This document shows positions 35,284 through 44,876 of a stretch of DNA of 64,000 nt, piece after piece. Source of the DNA: Bradyrhizobium centrolobii. GTDB lineage: Bacteria; Pseudomonadota; Alphaproteobacteria; Rhizobiales; Xanthobacteraceae. The stretch lies in contig NZ_LUUB01000054.1 in assembly GCF_001641635.1 (NCBI RefSeq), forward strand, positions 252,295-316,294, in the 5' to 3' direction. Every line of letters starts with the position of its first letter. The first letter of the stretch is position 1. Below the pieces are notes generated by a model. The model was not told the origin of the DNA. It saw nothing but the letters and a program-made list of their open reading frames with translations, and did not search any database. Both the position numbers and the translations under genes were made by a program.

Positions 35284-35724
35284 TTGGTCAAAGCTGCCGA
35301 TATGCTGATCGCGCGACGAGCCGATACCCGCGCCCGCGCCGATTTCGCGACCTGGAAAATGATGGCCAAGCTGAACGGGTTGTCGGCCCTGCCTCCGGAC
35401 GCGCAAGGCTTCCTCGCGACCTACAAGAACCTTCTGGACCAAATGAGCGAGGCGGAGGCGACCGAAGCCACGATCGCCGCGGTCTACAAGGCCTATTATG
35501 CCGAAATGGGAGGCGCCGGAACCGCACCCGACGTCCGCCCGCGCACGGCCGAGCCGGTCACGGATAACGTCACCGCTTTCCGCCGTCCGTCCCCGAAGCC
35601 GAAGAAGGCCGGCCGCTTCGGGGCGACGGCGTTCAGTGGAACCCAGAAGCGGCCGCTCCCGGTCGCCCTGATCTTCGCCTGCCTGGTCGTGGTTTATGTC
35701 GCGATCCGGTATTACTGGCGCTGA
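35284..35724 (+). CDS. hypothetical protein with C-terminal membrane anchor
   Basis: 146 residues from a TTG at 35284 (AGAGG 6 bases upstream); an ATG at 35302 is the alternative. The N-terminal 75 residues are helical and charged, the middle is a Pro/Lys-rich linker, and a single C-terminal hydrophobic helix 'LPVALIFACLVVVYVAIRYY' ends the protein. The topology is therefore a cytoplasmic domain on a tail anchor. It is downstream of the M50 protease, and tail-anchored proteins are natural intramembrane-protease substrates, but that link is speculation. No family is recognised. Confidence 0.7.
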   Translation: MVKAADMLIARRADTRARADFATWKMMAKLNGLSALPPDAQGFLATYKNLLDQMSEAEATEATIAAVYKAYYAEMGGAGTAPDVRPRTAEPVTDNVTAFRRPSPKPKKAGRFGATAFSGTQKRPLPVALIFACLVVVYVAIRYYWR

Positions 35725-35735
35725 CAGTCCCCGAG

Positions 35736-36524
35736 CTATTTCGGCTTCCTGAAGTTCACAGGCAGGCTGAAGGCGAACTGATCGTCCGTGAGTTCGGCCG
35801 GCGGAACCGGCACGGGATCCGAGCGGCGCACCATGGATACGGCCTCGTTATCGAAAACGGAGTCGCCCGAGGACTGGGTCACATCGACCGAGACGACGTT
35901 GCCGCGGCGGTTCAAGACGAGGCTGAGTACGACGGACGCCGTCTTGCTCTTCTCCTTGGGATAGCGCTTGTGAAGCTCGAAATAGGCGCTGATCCTCTTG
36001 CCCCACTCAGCCGTCAGCTTGCGAATGTCTTTGCCGATGCCCCGGTTGGGCGCAGCAGCCTTCTCGTCCTCGCGCGCGTTCTCGTCTAACGCCTGCTTCG
36101 CAGACTCCATGGCATTCGGCGTTTCCTCGACGGCCTGGGTTTCGACCTTGGCCACCTTCGTGGTTTCCTCAACCGGCTTCTTGGAGTCGTTCTCGGTGAC
36201 GATCCGGTCCGGGTCTTCGGCTTCCTGAGGCCGATCCTTCGGTAGATCGGTCTCCTTCACCTCGGCCTGCTGCTCCATTTGCTGCGGCTGGAACTGCGAG
36301 GCCTCACTATCCGGGCCTGGCGGCAGATCCGTTTCCGGAAGCTTCGGTGAGGTCATTTCGACGGCGTATTCCGCACCGTTGGCGCCAAGGCCATCGTCTC
36401 CTTCGTCGGCCCGCAGGTTCGCCAGCGCCAGCGCGGCGCCGCCAAGGTGCAGGGCGAGCGCTGCCACCGCAGCCAGAATCCACAGCCGCCGGGATGGTTT
36501 TGCCTCGATTACAGGATCAGACAT
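35736..36524 (-). CDS. tonB: TonB energy transducer
   Basis: 262 residues. One N-terminal membrane helix ('WILAAVAALALHLGGAAL') carries a His of the kind needed for proton coupling. A long Pro/Glu/Lys-rich periplasmic linker follows, and a C-terminal TonB domain with 'YPKEKSKTASVVLSLVLNRR' and 'FDNEAVSMVRRSDPVPVPP'. The start at 36524 is 10 bp after the exbD stop; the frame is open further upstream inside exbD. It transmits proton-motive energy to outer-membrane receptors, here surely the two siderophore receptors upstream. Confidence 0.93.
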   Translation of the reverse strand: MSDPVIEAKPSRRLWILAAVAALALHLGGAALALANLRADEGDDGLGANGAEYAVEMTSPKLPETDLPPGPDSEASQFQPQQMEQQAEVKETDLPKDRPQEAEDPDRIVTENDSKKPVEETTKVAKVETQAVEETPNAMESAKQALDENAREDEKAAAPNRGIGKDIRKLTAEWGKRISAYFELHKRYPKEKSKTASVVLSLVLNRRGNVVSVDVTQSSGDSVFDNEAVSMVRRSDPVPVPPAELTDDQFAFSLPVNFRKPK

Positions 36525-36534
36525 CGCGCTGCCA

Positions 36535-36999
<465 letters not shown>

Positions 37000-37002
37000 C
37001 GT

Positions 37003-38060
<1,058 letters not shown>

Positions 38061-38064
<4 letters not shown>

Positions 38065-38750
38065 ACTTCTGCCCAGTAGCGAATGAGGTTGTGATAGATA
38101 CCCGTCAATTTGACCGTTTCGGGATCGTCGCTCCCGAGCCGTTCCACCAGCGCCTGGATGGCGGTGTCGAGGTCAAAGATCATGCTGCGGGCGTGATCAT
38201 CCCGTATCATGCTCTGCAGCCAGAAGAAAGACGCCACCCGTGCCCCCCGGGTCACCGGCGTGACGAGATGGAGGCTGGTCGAGGGATACAGCACGCAGTC
38301 GCCGGCCGGCAACTTGACTTCATGCGAGCCGTAGGTGTCCTCGATCACAAGTTCGCCACCGTCGTACTCCTCCGGCTCGGCCAGGAACAGCGTAACCGAC
38401 AGATCGGTGCGGATGCGAAGGCCGGTCAGACGATCGCCGCGGATCGCGTTGTCGACGTGCAGTCCGAAATGGTGGCCGCTGCTCGCCGCATAGCGGTTGA
38501 ACAGCGGCGGGAATATATGCAGCGGGATCGCGGCGGCGAGGAACCGCGGGTGCGACGTCAGCGCCGAAATGATGCGGTTGCCGAGCTTGCGCGCGACCTC
38601 GCTGTCCGGCGGCAACTGCTCGTTGCGCTTGACCATTGCTGACTGCGCGCCCGCGGTGGAACGGCCGTCTTCCCATTCGCTGGCGTCCATGATGCGGCGG
38701 AAATCCGCCACATCGTCCTTGCTCAGGACGCCTTCTATGCATGTCAGCAT
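38061..38750 (-). CDS. piuC: Fe(II)/2-oxoglutarate-dependent PKHD-type hydroxylase (PiuC/YbiX family)
   Basis: 229 residues. The double-stranded beta-helix iron ligands are H98 and D100 in 'GLHVDNA' and H161 in 'TSLHLVTP', with Arg171 likely binding 2-oxoglutarate ('[10 protein letters not shown]'). PiuC/YbiX genes typically sit beside catecholate siderophore receptors, as here. A role in processing siderophore or receptor has been proposed, but the substrate is not established. GAGGTGCC precedes the ATG. It lies 20 bp after the receptor stop and overlaps exbB by 4 bp. Confidence 0.93.
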
Positions 38751-38770
38751 GGCACCTCGTTGTTACTCCA

Positions 38771-41320
38771 TCAGTAGCGCGCCGAGATCACCAGGTAGGC
38801 GGCGCGTCCCGGTGCCTCCAGCACGAATGGCGCAGCGCTCTGGTACAGCGCATCGTAGTAGCGCGTGTCGAAGATGTTGTTGACGAACAGCTTGACCTGC
38901 CAGTTCTTGTTGATCTTGGCTTCCGCGAACATGTCGAACCGCCAGTAGCTCGGGATCGACGTGCCCTGGTTGGCCGCGAGGAACGTGCCACCGTAGATCT
39001 TCGAGCGGTAGACCGCCTGACCACCCAGTTCCCACGTGTCGTTCAGCTGATATTTGCTGAGCAAGCTGAAGGATTGGTGAGCAATGTTCGCAAGCGGCAA
39101 GCCGACGTTCGACTTGTACAGGGTTGTGTTCGCCGGCGGGATCAGCGACTGGGTGACCTCGGACTGCATCAACACAAGGCCGCCGAAGACGCTCCATTGC
39201 GGCGTGATTTTGCCGCCAACGCCGAGGTCGATGCCTCTGATGCGATAAGCCGCACCCGCGCTGATGCAGGAGACGTTCCCCGTTGTAGCAGTGTAAGGAC
39301 ATGCCGCAGTCGCAGTTGCGGCCGAGGTGATGTTGCGTGACTCGCGAGCATTCTCTTTCTCGGTCTGGAAGAGCGCGGCCGTCAGCAGCAGGTGCCTGTC
39401 AAAGAGCTCCCACTTCGTACCGAGCTCAATCGCCTTGTTCTTTTCCGGACCGAAGATTTGCGGAACGTTGCCATTGAGCACGGGCGCAAGGCCGCCGTAT
39501 TGAACGCTCGTACCGTCAAATTCGGCTCCGACCGGGTTCGACGAGGTCGCGTAGGCCGCATAAACGCTTCCATTCGGCAATGGCTTCAGCGTGACGCCGA
39601 GATTGAAATTCGGCATCCCGTAGTCCTGCTGTTGCTGGCCAAAGACGCCCGAGACTCCGTTCACGGTGCCGAAACCGTTCACTTTGATGTTGTAATCGTC
39701 GTAACGGACGCCGCCGTTAAGGATCAGCAGGTCGTTATAATTGGCCGTATCCAGCGCGTAGACACTCTTGGTGTCGATCCGGATGTTTGTTGGCTTACCG
39801 GTAAGACCGCCGGGGATTCCGAACGGAAGGTTCGTGTATTGCGGATTGAACACGCTCACGCCCGACAGTGAGCTACCGGTGAAGCCGCCGGGCAGCGCTT
39901 CCGACGCAAGACCAGTATAACTGTCGATAGACGACGTTTCGTGGTCGTACTCAAAGCCGGCAAGCGCCGTATGCTTGAACCCTACGCCGTCATTGAACTT
40001 GTATGTCGCCTCCGTCTGGTTGGCGATTACGTCGGTGGCCTGATAGCGGCTCTGTGGATTTGCGGTAAGCGTCGAGGCCGAAAGCGGGTTGGCGATAACC
40101 GGCGATTCCGGCAGCGTCCCGATGTAGTTTTGCGTGGAGTGAGAATCCCGGAACCTGTTGGCGATCAACAGATCAGGCGTGACCTGCACTTCGGCATTGA
40201 GCGAGCCGATGTCCTGGCCGATCCGATAGAAGTCGCGGTTGACGAAGCCATACCAGTTGTTGCGGTTCGAGCCGAAATCCGGGAAAGGCCCGCCGGCGGT
40301 GCTGGCAGTGCTCGGCCGGTAGTAAGGCACGCCGAAATCGGGAAGGCCGGTCAGCTCGGTATGGATGTAGCCTGCGGTGATTTTGACCGCATCCACTGGC
40401 TTCCAGGTGGTGGCGACGAATGCACCGTCGCGATTGTCCTTCACATAGCTGCGTCCGGCGACATCGGCATCCTGGAACAAGCCGCCCGCACGCACCGCCC
40501 AGGTCGGATTGATCACCTGGTTGACGTCGCGCACCACACGCTTGGTCTGGTCGCTGCCAAACGTGGTGTCCATGTTGTAGAAGCTGCCGGCGGTCGTCGC
40601 CTGCTTGGTCACGATGTTGATCGCACCGCCGGCGGTGCCGCGGCCGGCGAAGGACGACGCCGGACCGCGCAGGATCTCGACCTGCTCGGTGAAGAAGTTC
40701 TCGCGCACGCTGACGCCGGAATCGCGAACGCCGTCGATGAAGACGTCGTTGCGGGCGTCGAAGCCGCGGATGAAGAAGCGGTCACCGAAGGCGTTGCCGC
40801 CCTCGCCCGTACCGAGCGTCACGCCGGCCGTGCTGAGAATGGCCTGCTTCAACGTCGTGGCGTTCTTGTCCTCCAGGACGTCCTTTGTGAGCACCGTGAT
40901 CGATTTTGGTGTGTTGAGGATCGGTTCAGGAAATTTACCCGACGCCTGCACGCGGTTGGCCATGTAGGGCGCTGCCGGATTTGCGTATGGATCAGCATCT
41001 GGCGCAACAGCATTTGCGGATGGCACCTGAGCCGTCTGAGCCGCCTGCTGGCGCTGCGCCGCGCGCCGCAGCGCGGTGCGCGCGCGAACCTGCTCGGGCG
41101 ACGGCTTGGAGGCTGCCGGACGCGGACGCTCCTTGGGCGCATCGACCGTCACGGGTGGCAGGTTCGACTGCTGCGCCTGCGCCCCGCTCGAGACGGACGC
41201 GACTGCAATCAAGCTTGCAACGGCGGACACCGTCTTGCCGGCTGCAGCGTCGAAATTGCCATTCAGTGATTGCCGTGCCGCGATCGAACGCAACGACCGC
41301 GGGGCCTTTGCCGTGCCCAT
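38771..41320 (-). CDS. TonB-dependent siderophore receptor 1 (catecholate type)
   Basis: 849 residues from the ATG at 41320, chosen because the paralogue has the equivalent start and both are preceded by similar GGGG-rich sites. A signal peptide ends at 'SSGAQAQQ'; a short disordered segment leads to the plug ('NTPKSITVLTKDVLEDKNAT', 'FFTEQVEILRGPASSFAGRG'), then the 22-strand barrel, with a C-terminal aromatic ('LVISARY'). It imports ferric siderophore with TonB-ExbBD energy. It is first of the receptor-piuC-exbB-exbD-tonB operon and is preceded by three phased palindromes. The ligand is unknown; the PiuC neighbour favours catecholates. Confidence 0.93.
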   Translation of the reverse strand: MGTAKAPRSLRSIAARQSLNGNFDAAAGKTVSAVASLIAVASVSSGAQAQQSNLPPVTVDAPKERPRPAASKPSPEQVRARTALRRAAQRQQAAQTAQVPSANAVAPDADPYANPAAPYMANRVQASGKFPEPILNTPKSITVLTKDVLEDKNATTLKQAILSTAGVTLGTGEGGNAFGDRFFIRGFDARNDVFIDGVRDSGVSVRENFFTEQVEILRGPASSFAGRGTAGGAINIVTKQATTAGSFYNMDTTFGSDQTKRVVRDVNQVINPTWAVRAGGLFQDADVAGRSYVKDNRDGAFVATTWKPVDAVKITAGYIHTELTGLPDFGVPYYRPSTASTAGGPFPDFGSNRNNWYGFVNRDFYRIGQDIGSLNAEVQVTPDLLIANRFRDSHSTQNYIGTLPESPVIANPLSASTLTANPQSRYQATDVIANQTEATYKFNDGVGFKHTALAGFEYDHETSSIDSYTGLASEALPGGFTGSSLSGVSVFNPQYTNLPFGIPGGLTGKPTNIRIDTKSVYALDTANYNDLLILNGGVRYDDYNIKVNGFGTVNGVSGVFGQQQQDYGMPNFNLGVTLKPLPNGSVYAAYATSSNPVGAEFDGTSVQYGGLAPVLNGNVPQIFGPEKNKAIELGTKWELFDRHLLLTAALFQTEKENARESRNITSAATATAACPYTATTGNVSCISAGAAYRIRGIDLGVGGKITPQWSVFGGLVLMQSEVTQSLIPPANTTLYKSNVGLPLANIAHQSFSLLSKYQLNDTWELGGQAVYRSKIYGGTFLAANQGTSIPSYWRFDMFAEAKINKNWQVKLFVNNIFDTRYYDALYQSAAPFVLEAPGRAAYLVISARY

Positions 41321-41438
41321 CCTACGCCCCACTTTGTTTCTGCAATGTGTCGCGTTGCGACAACGCGACGCACCGTAGGTATCGAGCAGGGCAAACTGGG
41401 TCAACGCGATCACGGCCGTGACATCTTTGAATCGGTCC

Positions 41439-41505
41439 AGATCAAAACGATTCTAAACTCCAGTTTGAAGCGGTTCTAAACTGAAGTTTGTAAGCGTTCT
41501 AAACT
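41439..41505. promoter_or_regulatory. three 21-bp imperfect palindromes in 23-bp phase (iron-control-like operator array)
   Basis: Sites at 41439-41459, 41462-41482 and 41485-41505 each end in TTCTAAACT and begin with a degenerate complement (AGATCAAAA, AGTTTGAAG, AGTTTGTAA). The step is exactly 23 bp twice. They lie 119-185 bp before the receptor 1 start. The half-site resembles the iron control element/Irr-type boxes of Rhizobiales; which regulator binds is inference. Confidence 0.7.
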
Positions 41506-41526
41506 GGCCCTCGAATTCTCCGTCGA

Positions 41527-41543
41527 GGCGCGAATTTCGCGCC
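41527..41543. terminator. GGCGCGAA hairpin downstream of receptor 2
   Basis: The inverted repeat GGCGCGAA-T-TTCGCGCC lies about 65 bp after the receptor 2 stop and just upstream of the operator array. It lacks a T-run, so it may be a weak terminator that insulates the two receptor units, or chance. Confidence 0.3.
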
Positions 41544-41608
41544 CCGATCGATTGCTGGGACAGTGGGACGGCTGCCGCCGGCAGACATCCCGATTTGAAT
41601 TGGCGCAA

Positions 41609-44017
41609 TCAGAACTTCGCCGTCGTCACGAGGTAGAATGCGCGTCCCGGCGCGACCGCCACGAACGGCACGGCGCTACGATAGAGCGTGTCGTAGTAGA
41701 GCTTGTTGGTCAGGTTCTGCGCATAGAACTTCATGGTCCAGTTCGCATCGATCTTCTTCTCGACGAACGCGTCGAAGCGCCAATAGCTCGGCAGCTCGTT
41801 GCCGGTATTGGCCGCGAACGTGCCACCATAGACCTTCGAGCGGTACACCGCCTGCCCGCCGAGCTCCCAGCCGCCATCGAACTTGTACTTGGTCAGCATG
41901 CTGAACGACTGGTGCGCAACGTTCGCAAGCTGCAGGCCAATGTTGGAGGCGATGTTGCTCTGCGTGACCTTCGACTGCATCAACACCAGGCCGCCGAAGA
42001 TGCTCCAGCGGTCGGTGATCTTGCCTTCCGCCTCGATGTCGATGCCCTGGATGCGGTAGGCAGCGTTCGAGGTGAGGAGCCCCGCGGCATTCGTCTCGCG
42101 CGCATTGTCCTTCGTCGTCTGGAACAGCGCGGCGCTGACCAGCAGGTGGCGATCCGCCAGCTCCCACTTGGTGCCGAGTTCGGCCGCCTTGTTGCGCTCG
42201 GGCCCAAGCAGAATAGCCGTGTTGGCCGGAACGCCACCGTAATCGGTGCCGGTCGCGTCAAGCTCCGACCCGAACGGATTGGCCGAGGTCGCATAGGCCG
42301 CATAGATGCTGCCGATCGACATCGGCTTGTAGACCACGCCGACGTTATAATTGACGAGATCAGCGTTGAGCTTCAGATAATTCGAGTTGGTCGACGAGCT
42401 CATGTTATAGCCGTCATAGCGAACGCCGCCGTTCACGATGATCGTGTCCTGCCAGTTCGCGGTGTCCATGACGTAAACGCTGTTGGTGTTGACACCATAG
42501 CGCGTCGGGTTTCCAACCAGCGACGGCGTGCCGAAGGGAAGGTAGGTGTACTGCGGGGAGTAGAGATTGACCCCTGACACGGCGCCGTTGCTCGTGAAGG
42601 CGCTGCCGGCCAGCTCCGATGCGAGTCCGGCGTAACGGTCGATCGAGATGTTCTCGTTCGAATATTCGACTCCGAACACCGCAGTGTGCTTGACCCCACC
42701 AGTGTCGAGCTTGAACGTGGCCTCGTTCTGGTTGGCCCACACGTCCACGTTCTGGTAGCGGCTCTGCGCGCTCGCCGTCGTTGTCCAGAGCAACGGATTG
42801 AGGCTGGTCGTAATCGGGTTCTGCGGCAGCGTGCCAATATAGTTCAGCAGCGAATGCCCGCCGCGCACCTTGCTGCTCAGCGTGATGGCCTCGTTGACCC
42901 TGTACTCGATCGTGCCGGTGCCGAAATCCTGCCGCGCGGTCTGGAAGTCGCGGTTGAGAAAGCCGTACCAGTTTCCACGCGGGATTCCCGCCGACGTCAC
43001 CGGCACGTTGCCCTGCTTGTAGTAGGGCACACCGAAATCCGGGTAGCCGCTGAGGTCGGTATGGACGTAGTTCGTCGTGATCTTGAGGTCGGTGGTCGGG
43101 GTGTACTTGGTCGAGACGAAAGTACCCCAGCGATTGTCGGTCACGTAGTTGCGGCCGGCGACGTTGGCGTCCTGGAAAAGGCCGCCGGTGCGCACCGAGA
43201 AGGTCGGATCGATGACCTGGTTGACGTCGAGCGTGACGCGCTTGGTCATGTCGGTGCCGAACTCGGTATCCATCCGCTTGAAGTTGACGTCGCCGGCCTG
43301 CTTCGTGACGATGTTGATGGCGCCGCCAGCGGTGCCGCGGCCGGCGTAGGAGGATGCCGGCCCGCGCAAAATCTCGATCTGCTCGGTGAAGAAATTCTCG
43401 CGGATCGAAACGGCGGGATCGCGGATGCCGTCGATGAAGACGTCGTTGCGCGCGTCGAAGCCGCGGATGAAGAAGCGGTCGCCGAAGGCGTTGCCGCCCT
43501 CGCCCGATCCCAGCGTCACGCCGGCAGTCGAGCGCCCGATCTCCTTCAGCGTCGTGGCGTTCTTGTCCTCGAGCACCTCCTTGCTGAGCACGGTGATGGT
43601 CTTCGGCGTGTTCAGCAAAGGCTCGGGAAACTTGCCGGAGGCCTGAACGTGGTCGACCTTGTAGGGCGCGGCCGGATCGGCGTAGGGATCGCGGTCTGCA
43701 GCGCCGGCGGCATCCTGAGAAACCGGTGCGGCTTGCTGAGCCTGCTGACGCTGCGCGGCACGGCGAAGCGCGTTGCGCGCACGGACCTGCTCCGGTGTCG
43801 GCTTCGAGGCCGCAGGCCGTGGACGCTCGACCGGCGCGTCGACCGTCACGGGCGGCAGATTCGACTGCTGTGCCTGCGCATTCCCCGAGAACGATGCCAC
43901 CGCAATCAAGCCGGCAACGGCCGAAACTGCCTTACCGGAATTCCCATCGAGCTTCTCATCAATCGAATTTCTTCCCGCGACCGAACGCAACGATCGCGGC
44001 GCCACCGCCAGCCCCAT
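41609..44017 (-). CDS. TonB-dependent siderophore receptor 2 (paralogue of receptor 1)
   Basis: 802 residues from the ATG at 44017, the position matching receptor 1 ('VAPRSLRS' against 'KAPRSLRS'); longer starts at 44056 or 44032 are possible. The signal ends 'SGNAQAQQ'; the plug contains 'NTPKTITVLSKEVLEDKNAT' and 'FFTEQIEILRGPASSYAGRG', and the barrel ends 'FYLVTTAKF'. Plug and C-terminal strands are nearly the same as receptor 1, while several extracellular-loop regions differ, so the two probably bind different ferric siderophores. It has its own operators at 44140-44184. Confidence 0.92.
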   Translation of the reverse strand: MGLAVAPRSLRSVAGRNSIDEKLDGNSGKAVSAVAGLIAVASFSGNAQAQQSNLPPVTVDAPVERPRPAASKPTPEQVRARNALRRAAQRQQAQQAAPVSQDAAGAADRDPYADPAAPYKVDHVQASGKFPEPLLNTPKTITVLSKEVLEDKNATTLKEIGRSTAGVTLGSGEGGNAFGDRFFIRGFDARNDVFIDGIRDPAVSIRENFFTEQIEILRGPASSYAGRGTAGGAINIVTKQAGDVNFKRMDTEFGTDMTKRVTLDVNQVIDPTFSVRTGGLFQDANVAGRNYVTDNRWGTFVSTKYTPTTDLKITTNYVHTDLSGYPDFGVPYYKQGNVPVTSAGIPRGNWYGFLNRDFQTARQDFGTGTIEYRVNEAITLSSKVRGGHSLLNYIGTLPQNPITTSLNPLLWTTTASAQSRYQNVDVWANQNEATFKLDTGGVKHTAVFGVEYSNENISIDRYAGLASELAGSAFTSNGAVSGVNLYSPQYTYLPFGTPSLVGNPTRYGVNTNSVYVMDTANWQDTIIVNGGVRYDGYNMSSSTNSNYLKLNADLVNYNVGVVYKPMSIGSIYAAYATSANPFGSELDATGTDYGGVPANTAILLGPERNKAAELGTKWELADRHLLVSAALFQTTKDNARETNAAGLLTSNAAYRIQGIDIEAEGKITDRWSIFGGLVLMQSKVTQSNIASNIGLQLANVAHQSFSMLTKYKFDGGWELGGQAVYRSKVYGGTFAANTGNELPSYWRFDAFVEKKIDANWTMKFYAQNLTNKLYYDTLYRSAVPFVAVAPGRAFYLVTTAKF

Positions 44018-44139
44018 TCCCACGCACCCCATCTCGCATTCGTCGATGCGCGACATGCGCGACGAACGATGGGGCGGTGCTATCGACCGAGGAAAATCAG
44101 GTCAACGCGACGTGGCCGCGAGAGCACTTGAATCCGTCC

Positions 44140-44184
44140 AGTTCAAAGCAATTCTAAAATCCGACTCTGAAATCGCTCTAAACT
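44140..44184. promoter_or_regulatory. two iron-control-like palindromes upstream of receptor 2
   Basis: The segment at 44140-44160 ends TTCTAAAAT after AGTTCAAAG, and that at 44164-44184 ends CTCTAAACT. The half-sites are 24 bp apart and lie 123-167 bp before the receptor 2 start, matching the position of the array before receptor 1. They are weaker matches than those at 41439. Confidence 0.6.
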
Positions 44185-44249
44185 CGCGCGACATATTGAT
44201 GCAGCAAGCCCGTGCAGCACTTGCTTTCATGCGCGATGTTTTGCAGCGA

Positions 44250-44489
44250 TCAATCGCTGCTCGGCGGCTTCATCAGCGAGAACAATTCATCGACCGTCCG
44301 CTGCGCGGCCGCGCGCACGCGATCGGTGTTGTCCATGCCGGCGATGTTGACGCCGTTGACGACCGCTTTGATCTCGTCACGGAAGTCGGTGAGGAATCGC
44401 AAGGGATCGCGCTGCTCGTTGGCGACGCGCGCGATCAGGCCCGTGATCAGAATCTGACACGCGATCATCTTGCCGTTCAGCTCGTCCAT
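44250..44489 (-). CDS. small hypothetical protein (79 aa)
   Basis: The start is at the ATG 44489 with GGGAG 6 bases upstream; the frame can be extended to a TTG at 44543 without support. 'MDELNGKMIACQILITGLIA' is a hydrophobic-leaning helix, followed by a charged helix 'RFLTDFRDEIKAVVNG' and 'VRAAAQRTVDELFSLMK'. It appears all-helical and soluble or peripheral. An AGAAC-C-GTTCT palindrome preceded by TTT lies 74 bp upstream, so it may belong to the iron-responsive set. The family is unknown. Confidence 0.65.
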   Translation of the reverse strand: MDELNGKMIACQILITGLIARVANEQRDPLRFLTDFRDEIKAVVNGVNIAGMDNTDRVRAAAQRTVDELFSLMKPPSSD

Positions 44490-44566
44490 CCTGCGCTCCC
44501 GTTGTGGCGCCGCTGATATGAACGAGACCGATTTTCCTGACAACCAAATCGCCGCAGGAGCGATTT

Positions 44567-44577
44567 AGAACCGTTCT
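44567..44577. promoter_or_regulatory. AGAAC-C-GTTCT palindrome (iron-control-like half-sites)
   Basis: A perfect inverted repeat, extended on the left to TTTAGAAC, similar to the half-sites before the receptors. It is about 75-90 bp upstream of the 79-aa gene. Binding by an iron regulator is inference. Confidence 0.4.
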
Positions 44578-44778
44578 CGCGACGGCGATGCCGACGACCT
44601 GACCTGGGCGGCTTTCATTCACTCGCGCGCCGCGCGATGGCATGCGCGGGCATTTCAGAATGTCTGCACGCAGACCGTTTGCGAAGGGAAAAAGCAGCAC
44701 TTGCACGCTGTCGCGCCAGCCCGCCCCAACCTGGTGCAAAGCTTTCCAATTGTTTAGGATTCTCAACCCATAGTGCTG

Positions 44779-44807
44779 TTTACACTGGAACTTGGCGTGT
44801 ATTATAC
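44779..44807 (+). promoter_or_regulatory. candidate sigma70-type promoter of the RND efflux pair
   Basis: TTTACA and TTATAC stand 17 bp apart, about 70 bp before the adaptor start. A weak palindrome GTTTAGGATTCTCAAC (44752-44767) lies just upstream. This is pattern match only. Confidence 0.33.
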
Positions 44808-44876
44808 AAGCGCGCTGGAACCCTTCGATTGCCCCAAACTTCGTTGGTTGGGGGACGTAAGCCGATACGCACTAAT

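Larger units (their letters stand above)
44490..44876. other. 387-bp divergent intergenic region
   Basis: This region holds the promoters of the 79-aa protein (minus) and the RND efflux pair (plus). It contains the AGAAC-C-GTTCT palindrome at 44567-44577, a weak GTTTAGGA-TTCTCAAC palindrome at 44752-44767 and a promoter-like pair at 44779-44807. No credible gene is seen in it. Confidence 0.6.
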
